Positions 25,020 to 32,457 of a stretch of DNA of 32,457 nt are shown here, in pieces (positions within the stretch are counted from its first letter, which is position 1; every line of letters starts with the position of its first letter). Origin of the DNA: an uncultured Clostridia bacterium (GTDB lineage Bacteria; Bacillota; Clostridia; Christensenellales; Aristaeellaceae); contig CANQEW010000031.1 of the NCBI GenBank assembly GCA_947596085.1, positions 1 through 32,457 on the forward strand, given 5' to 3'. Position numbers and translations under genes: made by a program. The notes below the pieces were generated by a model. The model made no database searches. It saw only the letters and a list, made by a program, of their open reading frames with translations, and was not told the origin of the DNA.

Positions 25020-25114
25020 ATTTTGAAGAAAAATGAATAAAATTGCGGGGACGGCGCCCGATTTTGCGTGACAGTTTTGTGTTTGAAATTCGAAACAATT
25101 TCTACACTTGCCAA

Positions 25115-25136
25115 AAAGCGCGAAATTTGGCGCTTT
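25115..25136. terminator. Hairpin in the ftsQ-ftsA gap, possible weak terminator
   Basis: AAAGCGC (25115-25121) and GCGCTTT (25130-25136) form a 7-bp perfect stem with an 8-base loop. No U-run follows, so strong termination is doubtful. It sits between the ftsQ stop and the next promoter. Confidence 0.35.
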
Positions 25137-25141
25137 CCCGT

Positions 25142-25170
25142 TTGCATGTGAATTCGTTTCCATGTATAAT
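25142..25170 (+). promoter_or_regulatory. Promoter for ftsA-ftsZ
   Basis: TTGCAT (25142-25147) and a perfect TATAAT (25165-25170) are 17 bases apart, about 54 bases before the ftsA start. This gives ftsA and ftsZ their own transcript, separate from or in addition to the upstream dcw operon. Confidence 0.65.
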
Positions 25171-25223
25171 AATCAATGTATAGATACCAAACGGGATAGC
25201 AGGACACACGAGGTGGCGGCAAA

Positions 25224-26420
25224 ATGAACAAGACGGAAATCGCTGTCATAGAGTTTGGAACCTCCAAGATCGTGACGATCATCGCTCGAAACCGGGGAAT
25301 CGATCGCCTACAGTTTATGGGGACCGGAACCGTGCCCTACGACGGCTACAGCGACGGAGACTGGAACACGCCCGATCAGATGCTGCAGCGCACGCGCGAT
25401 TCCATCGCCGCGGCGGAGCTGGAGGCGAATAAAAAGATTCAGGAGATCTACGTGGGCGTGCCGGGCGACTACATACATGTCTGCTGTACCGAGGCGGAGA
25501 TCGACCTCGGCGCGGATGGAGTGACGGAAGAGGCGTGCGAGCTCGTGCAGGACGCCGCGGCCGAAAAATTGCGCATCGCGGAGCAGGGCGGATTGGTGCT
25601 GCATCGGTCTCCGGCATGGTTCCAGGTGGATGATGGCAAAAAGACGATGGAGCCGAATGGCCGCGGTGCCGTACTGCGCACCTGCACCTCCTTCATCATC
25701 GCGGAGACGAGCTTCATCAACGACGTTCGCGAGATTCTGGGCGAGTTGGGTGTAACTATCCTCGGCTTCCTTTCGCCGACGCTGGGCGAGAGCCTGCTGC
25801 TGCTCTCCGTGGAGGACCGCGACCGCGTCTCGGTGTTGATCGACAGTGGCTACCTCAACACGGAAATCAGCGTGATCAGCGGCGAAGCGATCATCTACCA
25901 CGCGATCCTGCCACTGGGCGGCGGTTACATCACCGCCGATCTCGCGACGCAATTGTGTATACCGATGCGCGCGGCGGAACAGATTAAGAGGAGATATGTA
26001 TTCAATCCCGACGAATTCGATCAGGACGCCCAGTCGGAGGTCTACGACGCGCGCGGACACAGGCTGGCCTTCTCCCGGGAGACGGTGAGCAAGTGTGTGG
26101 AAAAGACCATGGACGAGCTCTGCAATATGATCGATCTCACGCTGAAGCACGACGTCCTGGAGCTCCTGGGCGCGCGTTCTCAGATATATCTCACCGGCGG
26201 TGGCATCAGCATGATGCCGCGCGCCCGGGACTATCTCGCGGAGCGGATCGGCCAGCCCGTGAAGGCAGCCGCGCCCCAGACCGCGGAGATGAACAGTCCC
26301 GTCTACTCCTCCGTGCTGGGTCTGATGGATCTCACGTTTGATTCCATCGAACACCAGGAGGAGCAACAGGACGGCTTTGGAAGCAAGCTGTTCAGCGGCT
26401 TTAAAAAGAGACGCAAGTGA
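25224..26420 (+). CDS. FtsA-like cell division ATPase
   Basis: 398 residues; ATG with GAGGTGG upstream. It belongs to the actin/FtsA superfamily: phosphate-1 region IEFGTSKIVTIIA at the start, SVLIDSGYLNTEISVI near residue 210, and the adenosine loop YLTGGGISMMPRARDYLAERIG near residue 335. The C-terminus (FGSKLFSGFKKRRK) is a basic amphipathic helix like the membrane-targeting sequence of FtsA. FtsA anchors FtsZ filaments to the membrane. Similarity to textbook FtsA is modest and the protein is slightly short, so it may be a divergent clostridial FtsA. Its place directly before ftsZ strongly supports the role. Confidence 0.82.
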   Translation: MNKTEIAVIEFGTSKIVTIIARNRGIDRLQFMGTGTVPYDGYSDGDWNTPDQMLQRTRDSIAAAELEANKKIQEIYVGVPGDYIHVCCTEAEIDLGADGVTEEACELVQDAAAEKLRIAEQGGLVLHRSPAWFQVDDGKKTMEPNGRGAVLRTCTSFIIAETSFINDVREILGELGVTILGFLSPTLGESLLLLSVEDRDRVSVLIDSGYLNTEISVISGEAIIYHAILPLGGGYITADLATQLCIPMRAAEQIKRRYVFNPDEFDQDAQSEVYDARGHRLAFSRETVSKCVEKTMDELCNMIDLTLKHDVLELLGARSQIYLTGGGISMMPRARDYLAERIGQPVKAAAPQTAEMNSPVYSSVLGLMDLTFDSIEHQEEQQDGFGSKLFSGFKKRRK

Positions 26421-26459
26421 GTCGAAGCGACAACATTCTACGGACGAGGGGGATGCCTT

Positions 26460-27707
26460 GTGATTGAGTTTGAGATGGAACCTGAGGTAACGAACAACAA
26501 CTTCGCGTCGATCCGGGTCGTCGGTGTCGGCGGCGCGGGCACCAACGCGGTCAACCGCATGGTGGAATCCGGCCTGAAGGGCGTGGAGTTCATCGCGGTG
26601 AATACGGACAAGCAGGCGCTTGCGCTCTGCAAGGCGGAGCATCAACTCCAGATTGGTGAAAAGCTCACCAAGGGCCTCGGCGCGGGCGCGAACCCGGACA
26701 TCGGCCAGAAGGCCGCCGAGGAGGATCGGGAGAACATCGCCGACGCCATCAAGGGCAGCGATTTGGTGTTCGTGACCTGCGGCATGGGCGGCGGAACCGG
26801 AACCGGCGCGGCGCCCGTCATCGCCGAGATCGCCCGGGATATGGGCATCCTCACGATCGGCGTGGTGTCCAAGCCCTTCCTGTTCGAGGGCCGGAAGCGC
26901 ATGAAGAACGCCGAGGAGGGCATCGAGCGGCTCAAGTCGCATGTGGATACGCTGGTCGTGGTGCCCAATGAACGCCTGCTGAGCGTGGTCTCCAAGGGAA
27001 CCAGCGTGGTTGAGGCGTTCAAAATCGCCGACGACACGCTGCGCCAGGGCATTCAGGGCATTTCCGATCTGATCGCCGTGCCGGCGCTGATCAACCTGGA
27101 CTTTGCCGATGTGCGCACGGTGATGCAGTCCCGCGGCCTGGCCCACATGGGCATCGGCGTTGGTAATGGCGAGAACCGCATGGTGGACGCCGCGAAGATG
27201 GCCATTTCCAGCCCGATGCTCGAGACCTCCATCGACGGCGCGCGCGCGGTGCTGATCAACATCACCGGCGGCCCGGACACCTCGATCCTCGAGATCAACG
27301 AGGCGGCGCAGATTATCACCGCCGCCGCGGACGAAGAGGCCAACATCATCTTCGGCGCGGGCATCGACGAGAGCATGACCGAGGAGGTCAAGATCACCGT
27401 GATTGCCACGGGATTCGAAAAGACTCCCTTCGCGAAGGATAAGCCCAAGGCGGAGGCCGCTGCCGAGCCGGAGCGGGAGGAAGCGCCGCGCCGCCGCTTC
27501 GAGGACGAGGAGATCTCTCCGATCTTTGATCGCAAGGCGCGCCCCGCTCAGCAGCGCGAGCGCCGCTACGACGATGCGGACGAGGACGCCGCTCCGCGCC
27601 CGCGCCGCCAGCGCGTCTATTCCGACGATTCGCCGGAGTCCCGCACCCAGGCCCGCCGCGGCTACGCGCCGGATGTGCCGAGCTTTATGAAGAAGCGCGG
27701 CGAATAA
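26460..27707 (+). CDS. ftsZ: Cell division GTPase FtsZ
   Basis: 415 residues from a GTG with GAGGGGGA upstream. FtsZ polymerises into the Z-ring, the scaffold for septation. The tubulin signature GGGTGTG is at 110-116. The N-terminal [22 protein letters not shown], the T7-loop [11 protein letters not shown] and the C-terminal ITVIATGF are all present. After about residue 320 comes an unstructured charged linker rich in Arg, Glu and Ala. The protein ends in a [12 protein letters not shown] tail, which matches the conserved peptide that binds FtsA and other partners. A strong terminator follows. Confidence 0.97.
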   Translation: MIEFEMEPEVTNNNFASIRVVGVGGAGTNAVNRMVESGLKGVEFIAVNTDKQALALCKAEHQLQIGEKLTKGLGAGANPDIGQKAAEEDRENIADAIKGSDLVFVTCGMGGGTGTGAAPVIAEIARDMGILTIGVVSKPFLFEGRKRMKNAEEGIERLKSHVDTLVVVPNERLLSVVSKGTSVVEAFKIADDTLRQGIQGISDLIAVPALINLDFADVRTVMQSRGLAHMGIGVGNGENRMVDAAKMAISSPMLETSIDGARAVLINITGGPDTSILEINEAAQIITAAADEEANIIFGAGIDESMTEEVKITVIATGFEKTPFAKDKPKAEAAAEPEREEAPRRRFEDEEISPIFDRKARPAQQRERRYDDADEDAAPRPRRQRVYSDDSPESRTQARRGYAPDVPSFMKKRGE

Positions 27708-27731
27708 ACAGAAATTACGCACTCCTCTGCA

Positions 27732-27755
27732 CCCCCGGCTTGCCGGGGGATTTTT
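27732..27755 (+). terminator. Rho-independent terminator after ftsZ
   Basis: CCCCCGG (27732-27738) and CCGGGGG (27743-27749) form a perfect stem with loop CTTG, followed by A and five T. It lies 24 bases after the ftsZ stop and closes the cluster before the converging LysR gene. Confidence 0.9.
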
Positions 27756-27792
27756 GCGCTCCAATCCGGCCGATGAAAAGAAGCTTTGGATT

Positions 27793-28653
27793 TCAGGCAA
27801 TCGCTCCGCCGAACAGGGCGCTTACCTTGCCGCGCACGTCCGCGTACTTCAGATAGACGATGTTGAACTCGCGGACGACCCGCTCCCCTTGAATCGTGAA
27901 TTTGGCAAGCCCCGGGTCCGAATCCGCGAGGATGTTGTAGACAAATGAAATCCCAAAGCCACGCCGCACCAGATCCAGGATCAGGCGAAAGCTGGAGACG
28001 CAGATGTGCCGCTGAAAGCGCTGCAGGGACTCGTTGTACCCCCGCAGCTCCTGCTCCAGAATCGCGCGGGTGCCGGAACCGGGTTCCCGGTGGATGACGG
28101 TTTCCCGGAGGAGCTCATCGATGCCCACCTCCCGGCCGGCGAAGGGGTGGTCCTTCCGGCAGATGCCCACGAACGGCTCCCGGCGCAGCAGGATGCTGTC
28201 GAAGCTGTCCTTGTCAAAGAAACCCTCGATCACGGCAAAGTCCAGCTCGTTTTCCTCCAGCGATTTCAGCAGATGCTCCGTGTTGTCCACGATCAGCGTC
28301 AGCGCGTTTCGCTCGTCCCGCAAGAAGCGGCAGACGTAGTCCTCGAGGAAGTAGTCCCCGATGGTCTTGGTCGCGCCCACCCGCAGCGTGTTGATCCTCT
28401 TGTCCTCCAGCTGCTCCCGCAATGCGAGTTCATGCAGCTTTGCCGCCCGGGCGTATCGCTCCAGCAGAATCCCCGCCTCCGTCTTCGCTAACTTGTGGCT
28501 TTCATAGGAGAACAGCTTGCGCCCGTAGAGGCGCTCGAGATGCTGGATCTGCTGCGTCACCGCCGGTTGGGACAGATGGCACAGCTCCGCCGTCCTGCGA
28601 TAGCTCATGCAGTCGCAGAGTGCCAGAAACGTGTCGATTCGATGGTCGAGCAT
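27793..28653 (-). CDS. LysR-family transcriptional regulator
   Basis: 286 residues; ATG at 28651-28653. The N-terminal winged helix-turn-helix (about 18-48: RRTAELCHLSQPAVTQQIQHLERLYGRKLF) is typical of LysR-type regulators. The effector-binding periplasmic-binding-like domain spans about 90-280. It is divergent from the multidomain redox gene at 28810, the classical arrangement for a LysR regulator and its target. A 25-base palindrome between them (28688-28712) is a likely operator. CysB/CysL-like sulfur regulators belong to this family, and the target looks sulfur-related, but the effector is unknown. Confidence 0.92.
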   Translation of the reverse strand: MLDHRIDTFLALCDCMSYRRTAELCHLSQPAVTQQIQHLERLYGRKLFSYESHKLAKTEAGILLERYARAAKLHELALREQLEDKRINTLRVGATKTIGDYFLEDYVCRFLRDERNALTLIVDNTEHLLKSLEENELDFAVIEGFFDKDSFDSILLRREPFVGICRKDHPFAGREVGIDELLRETVIHREPGSGTRAILEQELRGYNESLQRFQRHICVSSFRLILDLVRRGFGISFVYNILADSDPGLAKFTIQGERVVREFNIVYLKYADVRGKVSALFGGAIA

Positions 28654-28687
28654 GGGCGCCCCCTCAATTGATTATACTTATCATTCA

Positions 28688-28712
28688 ATAAAATCTTATA
28701 GATTGATTTTAT
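28688..28712. promoter_or_regulatory. Putative LysR operator palindrome
   Basis: ATAAAATC (28688-28695) and GATTTTAT (28705-28712) are perfect inverted arms separated by nine bases. The palindrome overlaps the -35 of the redox-gene promoter. A second partial palindrome, TGAT-N7-ATCA, is at 28669-28683. Paired sites of this kind fit the recognition and activation sites of LysR-type regulators. Confidence 0.6.
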
Positions 28713-28731
28713 CATAAAACCGCGCTATAAT
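28703..28731 (+). promoter_or_regulatory. Promoter of the multidomain redox gene
   Basis: TTGATT (28703-28708) and TATAAT (28726-28731) are 17 bases apart. The -35 lies within the right arm of the palindrome at 28688-28712, so regulator binding would directly affect polymerase. The start codon is 78 bases downstream. Confidence 0.65.
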
Positions 28732-28809
28732 CAAGGGGAAACCGGAGAAGGAACCGGAAGATTACGGACATGAGTGTAAAGGATGAACTATACCAAGGGG
28801 AGTGAGCAG

Positions 28810-31368
28810 ATGAATGTTGTCGTCATCGGCGGCGTCGCCGCCGGAACCAAGACAGCCGCGAAGCTGAAGCGCCAGGATCGCGGCGCGAGCGTCACAATTT
28901 ACACCAAGAGCCAGGACATCTCCTACGCGGGCTGCGGCCTGCCCTATTACGTGGGCGGCGGCATCGAGAGCCGCGAGGATTTGATCGTCAACACGCCCGC
29001 CAAGTACGCCGGCCTCACCGGCGCGGCGGTTAAAACCGGCATGGAGGCCGTATCGCTGGACGCGTCGGCCAGGACCGTCGCGTTCGCCAATGGCGAGGTC
29101 GTTTCCTACGACAAGCTGGTCATCGCCACCGGCGCGGCGCCCTTCGTTCCCGACGTGCCGGGAACGGATCTGCCGGGCGTGTTCACCATGCGCACCCCCG
29201 ACGACGCCATCGGCCTGCGCGCATACGTGGACGGAAATTCGTGTCGCAGAGCCGTGGTGGTGGGCGGCGGCTTCATCGGCCTGGAGATCGCGGAGAACCT
29301 GCTGGCCAAGGGGCTGAAGGTCACCGTCGTGGACATGGCCGCGCAGGTCATGCCGAACCTGTTCGACGCGGAGATGGCGGACTACATTCGCCGCCAGCTG
29401 CAGGCGAAGGGCATCCGCGTGGTCACCGGGGCGGGCCTCACCGGCATCCTGGGGAGTGACAGGGCCGCTGGTGTCGCCACCACGGTCGGGAACTTCGACG
29501 GCGACGCGGTGGTGCTGGCCATCGGCGTGCGCCCCGCCACCGCATGGCTGGCGGATTCCGGCGTCGAGATGAACCGCGGAACCATTGTGGTGGACGCGTG
29601 CCAGAGAACCAACCTGCCGGATATATATGCCGTGGGCGACTGCGCCCAGGTGCACAACCGTCTGATCGGCGGGGGACAGTGGTCGGCGATGGGCTCCACC
29701 GCCAACATCACCGGCCGCCTGCTGGCGAAGACGCTGACCGGGGCAGAGTCGCCCTACAGCGGCTGCCTGGGCACGGGCGTCGTGAAGCTGACCGAAGATT
29801 TGAACGCGGGTCGCACGGGCCTCACCGAGGCACAGGCCAAAGACGCGGGCTTTGACGTGATCACGGCCACCTGCGTCACCGACGACAAGGCGCACTATTA
29901 TCCCGGCGCGGCCACCTTTCTCACCAAGCTGATCGCCGATCGGACGAGCCACCGGCTGCTGGGCATCCAGGTGCTGGGCGCGGGCGCGGTGGACAAGATG
30001 GTGGACATCGCGGTGACTGGCATCAGCCTGGGCGCGAAGATCGAGGACTTCGACGCCATGGACTTCGCCTACGCGCCGCCCTTCTCCACGGCGATTCACC
30101 CCTTCACACAGGCCTGCTACATCCTGGAGAACAAGCTGTGCGGCGCGTACGAGAGCATGACCCCCGCCGAGTACGCCGCGACGAAGGGCAAGGGCTATCG
30201 CGTGATCGACGCCAGCCCCGCGCCGTCCATTCCCGGCGCGAAGTGGGTGGATTTGGCGAAGTTGAACGGCCCCATCGACGGCTTGGAGCCGGACGAGAAG
30301 CTGCTGCTGGTCTGCGCCAAAGGCAAGCGCGCCTACTTCCTGCAGAACCGTTTGAAGGCATGCGGCTACACCAACACGCTGGCGCTGGAGGGCGGCCTGT
30401 TTGCGAACCAAGTGAAGGTGTCCTTTGAAGGCGGCAAGCTGCCGCCCGAGGAAATCAAGCGGGTCAAGGGCCTGGGCTGCCTGCGGGACAAGCGCTATCC
30501 CGACGTATTCAACGTGCGCGTCATCACCCGCAACGGAAGGATTTCTTCCGAGGAGCATCGCGTCATCGCGGAGGCCGCAGAGAAGTTCGGCTCCGGCGCG
30601 GTGACGATGACCACCCGCCTGACGCTGGAGATTCAGGGCGTCCCCTACGCCAACATTCAGCCGCTGATCGACTTCCTGGCCGGGCACAATCTGTCCACCG
30701 GCGGCACCGGCAGCCTGGTTCGCCCCGTGGTCTCCTGTAAGGGAACCACCTGCCAGTACGGTCTGGCCGACACCTTCGATCTGAGCGAGAAGCTGCACGA
30801 GCGCTTCTATGTGGGCTACCACGGCGTCACCCTGCCCCACAAGTTCAAGATCGCCGTCGGCGGCTGTCCCAACAACTGCGTCAAGCCCGACCTGAACGAT
30901 GTCGGCATTGTCGGCCAAAAGGTCCCCATGATCGACTTCGCCAAGTGCCGGGGCTGCAAGAGATGCCAGGTGGCGGAAAGTTGTCCCATCAAGCTCGCCC
31001 ACCTGGAGGACGGCAGGATTCACGTCGATCCCAACGCCTGCAACAACTGCGGCCGCTGCGCCGGAAAATGCCCCTTCGGCGCGTTTGAGGAGTATCAGTA
31101 CGGCTTCAAGGTCTTCATCGGCGGCCGCTGGGGCAAGAAGGTCGCCCACGGCCGGCCGCTGACTCGAATCTTCACTTCCGAAGAGGAAGTCATGGATGTG
31201 GTTGAGAAGGCCATCCTGCTGTTCCGCGACGAGGGCGTCTCCGGAGAGCGCTTTGCCGATACGATCAACCGCCTGGGCTTCGATTATGTCAACGAGAAGC
31301 TCATCAGCGGCAGGATTGACAAGGCCGCCGTGCTGAACAAGACCGTCAAGGGCGGCGCGACCTGCTGA
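28810..31368 (+). CDS. Multidomain redox enzyme: CoA-disulfide-reductase-like flavoprotein + rhodanese + siroheme sulfite-reductase module + 4Fe-4S
   Basis: 852 residues from the ATG at 28810, with GGGGAG eight bases upstream; an ATG at 28783 lacks a ribosome site. Domains in order: FAD domain with GGVAAG (7-12) and a redox cysteine C42 in YAGCGLPYY, as in CoA-disulfide reductase; NAD(P) domain with GGGFIG (152-157); dimerisation domain (about 330-440); rhodanese domain (about 452-540) with a cysteine loop at C502 (VCAKGKRA). Then come a ferredoxin-like nitrite/sulfite reductase half-domain (about 575-635), the siroheme/4Fe-4S motif C643-x4-C648 with C686-x3-C690 (GGCPNNC), and two 4Fe-4S motifs (C713, C716, C719, C725; C744, C747, C750, C754). 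All key residues are present. It looks like a soluble NAD(P)H-dependent reductase of sulfite, polysulfide or a related sulfur species; the substrate is inference. No signal peptide or membrane segment is seen. Confidence 0.88.
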   Translation: MNVVVIGGVAAGTKTAAKLKRQDRGASVTIYTKSQDISYAGCGLPYYVGGGIESREDLIVNTPAKYAGLTGAAVKTGMEAVSLDASARTVAFANGEVVSYDKLVIATGAAPFVPDVPGTDLPGVFTMRTPDDAIGLRAYVDGNSCRRAVVVGGGFIGLEIAENLLAKGLKVTVVDMAAQVMPNLFDAEMADYIRRQLQAKGIRVVTGAGLTGILGSDRAAGVATTVGNFDGDAVVLAIGVRPATAWLADSGVEMNRGTIVVDACQRTNLPDIYAVGDCAQVHNRLIGGGQWSAMGSTANITGRLLAKTLTGAESPYSGCLGTGVVKLTEDLNAGRTGLTEAQAKDAGFDVITATCVTDDKAHYYPGAATFLTKLIADRTSHRLLGIQVLGAGAVDKMVDIAVTGISLGAKIEDFDAMDFAYAPPFSTAIHPFTQACYILENKLCGAYESMTPAEYAATKGKGYRVIDASPAPSIPGAKWVDLAKLNGPIDGLEPDEKLLLVCAKGKRAYFLQNRLKACGYTNTLALEGGLFANQVKVSFEGGKLPPEEIKRVKGLGCLRDKRYPDVFNVRVITRNGRISSEEHRVIAEAAEKFGSGAVTMTTRLTLEIQGVPYANIQPLIDFLAGHNLSTGGTGSLVRPVVSCKGTTCQYGLADTFDLSEKLHERFYVGYHGVTLPHKFKIAVGGCPNNCVKPDLNDVGIVGQKVPMIDFAKCRGCKRCQVAESCPIKLAHLEDGRIHVDPNACNNCGRCAGKCPFGAFEEYQYGFKVFIGGRWGKKVAHGRPLTRIFTSEEEVMDVVEKAILLFRDEGVSGERFADTINRLGFDYVNEKLISGRIDKAAVLNKTVKGGATC

Positions 31369-31491
31369 CCGCGCGGTAAAATCAAAACCACCAGTTGAAT
31401 TTGAAGTAGTAAGCTAAAGGTAGACGCATGAGAAAAGTACCATGAAGTCTACCTTTATTTTATGGTAGAATAAGGAAGGGGGAGGATTGCG

Positions 31492-31800
31492 ATGAAATAA
31501 GGGCAAACGAAGCGGGCATGGACGACAGAGGAAAAGGCGGAGATCATACACAAACATCTGGAGGAGCATGTTTCCGCTCGGACTTTGGAAAAGGAGTATG
31601 AAGCGAACCGGAGCATGATATGCCGCTGGGTAAAGCAGTATATTGCGGAAGGAGAAAGTTCTTTCGAACGCAAGGGCTCGCTGGGGAATCGCTTTGCGGC
31701 GCTGCATACGAACGAGAATCTATCGGAGGTAGAGCGATTACGGCTCATGGTAGCGAAACTGGGGATCGAGAATGAGCGATTAAAAAAGGATGTTGGGTGA
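31492..31800 (+). pseudogene. IS3-family OrfA with a nonsense codon at position 3
   Basis: A GGGGGAGG ribosome site precedes the ATG at 31492, but the third codon is TAA (31498-31500). After it the frame stays open to 31800, about 100 residues. It encodes the helix-turn-helix typical of IS3 OrfA (KRAWTTEEKAEII, then RSMICRWVKQY), followed by a leucine-rich helix (VERLRLMVAKLGIENERLKK). A run of A's at the end is where IS3 elements usually shift frame into OrfB. Confidence 0.8.
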
Positions 31801-31806
31801 AAGGAG

Positions 31807-32151
31807 TTGGTGCAAGCAAGGAGTTCGTTACTGGCAGAGGAGCAGACAGCTCCGATGGTCTTCCACACTGACCAGGGCTCCGCCTACTCCTTCCTGGCTT
31901 TCTGCCAGGCCCATCGACATTATAACATACTTCGCTCCATGTCGCGAGAGGGAGCGCCAACCGATAATCCAATTATTGAAGCATTAGGCGGCTGGATGAA
32001 AGAAGAATTGTACCTTGACTTCGGCTTGACCGAAGTAGAGAATGTACCCTCACTACTGGATCGGTAGGTGCATTGCTTCAATCACAGCCGGCACGCTGCC
32101 GCTCTGGACTATAAAAGCCCTGTTCAGTATAAATCCGAACAGGGCTTCTAG
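31807..32151 (+). pseudogene. IS3-family OrfB (transposase) fragment, N-terminus deleted and internal stop
   Basis: Only the C-terminal part of the DDE integrase domain remains: HTDQGSAYS carries the second catalytic Asp, and PTDNPIIEALGGWMKEEL carries the catalytic Glu. The region with the first Asp is deleted. A TAG at 32065-32067 interrupts the frame, after which 27 codons of recognisable transposase C-terminus continue (NHSRHAAALDYKSPVQYK) to the stop at 32149-32151. Two lesions plus the deletion make it a certain pseudogene. Confidence 0.8.
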
Positions 32152-32241
32152 TTCTCGGGTAGTTCTTTTGCGTCTACTTTCTCTTGACTACTTCATGCAA
32201 CTGGTGGTTTTGACTTATACGGGAACCTTTGCACGCGGGGA

Positions 32242-32457
32242 TTATTCCACGACGCCGCCCTCGACGACCAGGCTGTCGGGATCAACCGCGTCGCCGTAGA
32301 CGTCCTTCAAGGTCGCGTCATAGTCGGCGTGGAAGAACTGCTCATCGGCCAGCGATTCAATCTCGCCGTTGATCCAGTTCAGCAGGCTCTCGTTGCCCTT
32401 CTGCACGGCGGGGGCGATGGTGTCCAGGCTGCCCAGCGTCTCCACGCCCACGGCGAA
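32242..32457 (-). CDS. C-terminal end of a probable amino-acid-type ABC transporter solute-binding protein (partial)
   Basis: The minus strand is open from the right edge to a TAA at 32242-32244, giving 72 residues. FAVGVE followed by an AVQKGNESLLNWINGEIESL stretch and a DYDATLKDVYGD tail fits the end of family 3 periplasmic-type binding proteins, where a late lobe-I strand is followed by a 'KGN..LL..IN..I..L' helix. The gene body, signal peptide and ligand-binding residues are outside the window, so substrate cannot be assigned. The decayed IS3 element lies 28 bases beyond its stop. The call rests on a short segment. Confidence 0.6.
   Translation of the reverse strand, partial: FAVGVETLGSLDTIAPAVQKGNESLLNWINGEIESLADEQFFHADYDATLKDVYGDAVDPDSLVVEGGVVE

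Larger units (their letters stand above)
31382..32213 (+). mobile_element. Decayed, internally deleted IS3-family element
   Basis: Perfect 16-base terminal inverted repeats, TCAAAACCACCAGTTG, lie at 31382-31397 and, inverted, at 32198-32213. Similarity between the ends continues inward for about 35 more bases, with GAAGTAGT and TAGACGCA shared. Inside are the remains of orfA and orfB in the usual order. The element is 832 bases, against roughly 1.2-1.5 kb for a complete IS3 member. An inverted repeat with 10-bp arms (31416-31425 and 31447-31456) sits near the left end and another with 11-bp arms (32115-32125 and 32137-32147) near the right end. No target-site duplication is visible. It cannot encode its own transposase. 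Confidence 0.82.

Noticed and set aside
27754..27948. Plus-strand open frame after ftsZ
   Set aside because: It begins inside the ftsZ terminator and is antisense to the end of the LysR gene; the LysR reading has a conserved HTH and a normal length.
1..32457. CRISPR array, tRNA, rRNA or prophage
   Set aside because: No regularly spaced direct repeats, no cloverleaf or rRNA signature sequence, and no phage structural or integrase gene were seen on either strand by eye.

Overview
The window is a GC-rich bacterial chromosome segment of core housekeeping genes. Gene order and signals point to a Gram-positive member of Bacillota, most likely a high-GC Clostridia lineage. The evidence is: a B12-type radical SAM gene, a DUF2344 gene and rng in a row; miaB-ricA-mutS-mutL-miaA followed by a YnbB-type gene; a Bacillus-type LexA (DinR) box in front of lexA; and a division/cell-wall cluster with FtsL, a PASTA-bearing PBP and DivIB. 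MurE carries the DNPR motif of meso-diaminopimelate-adding enzymes, and a lysA fragment lies at the left edge. The organism was assigned from these features only; no species is claimed.

Layout. (1) 1-476: 5' part of lysA (minus), divergent from the next block. (2) 656-6367: radical SAM/B12 protein, DUF2344 protein, rng, miaB and a YlbF/RicA-family gene, tightly packed and mostly overlapping, behind a candidate promoter at 593-621. (3) 6368-6687: a non-coding gap packed with perfect hairpins. (4) 6688-13408: mutS, mutL, miaA and a PLP-dependent YnbB/MGL-family gene; no hfq is present. (5) 13409-15615: a conspicuously AT-rich island with its own strong promoter and one secreted protein that has a duplicated domain and a peptidoglycan-binding domain. 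(6) 15627-16289: lexA (minus) with a LexA box over the -35 element. (7) 16369-27755: a condensed dcw cluster (ftsL, PASTA PBP, murE, mraY, murD, ftsW, divIB/ftsQ, then ftsA-like and ftsZ behind a separate promoter), closed by a clear terminator. mraZ, rsmH, murF, murG, murC and murB are absent here. (8) 27793-31368: a LysR regulator divergent from an 852-residue multidomain redox enzyme: CoA-disulfide-reductase-like flavoprotein, rhodanese, siroheme/4Fe-4S sulfite-reductase module and two 4Fe-4S motifs. (9) 31382-32213: a decayed, internally deleted IS3-family element with intact ends. (10) 32242-32457: 3' end of a probable ABC transporter solute-binding protein gene (minus).

How the genes fit together. 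Blocks 2-4 cover RNA processing, tRNA A37 modification (miaA makes i6A, miaB methylthiolates it) and mismatch repair. Block 7 builds the lipid-linked peptidoglycan precursor and the divisome. The most unusual locus is the LysR/multidomain redox enzyme pair, which looks like a self-contained, regulated sulfite or sulfur-species reductase. The hairpin cluster before mutS and the AT-rich secreted protein are the other parts not explained by core functions. No tRNA, rRNA, CRISPR array or prophage was seen.
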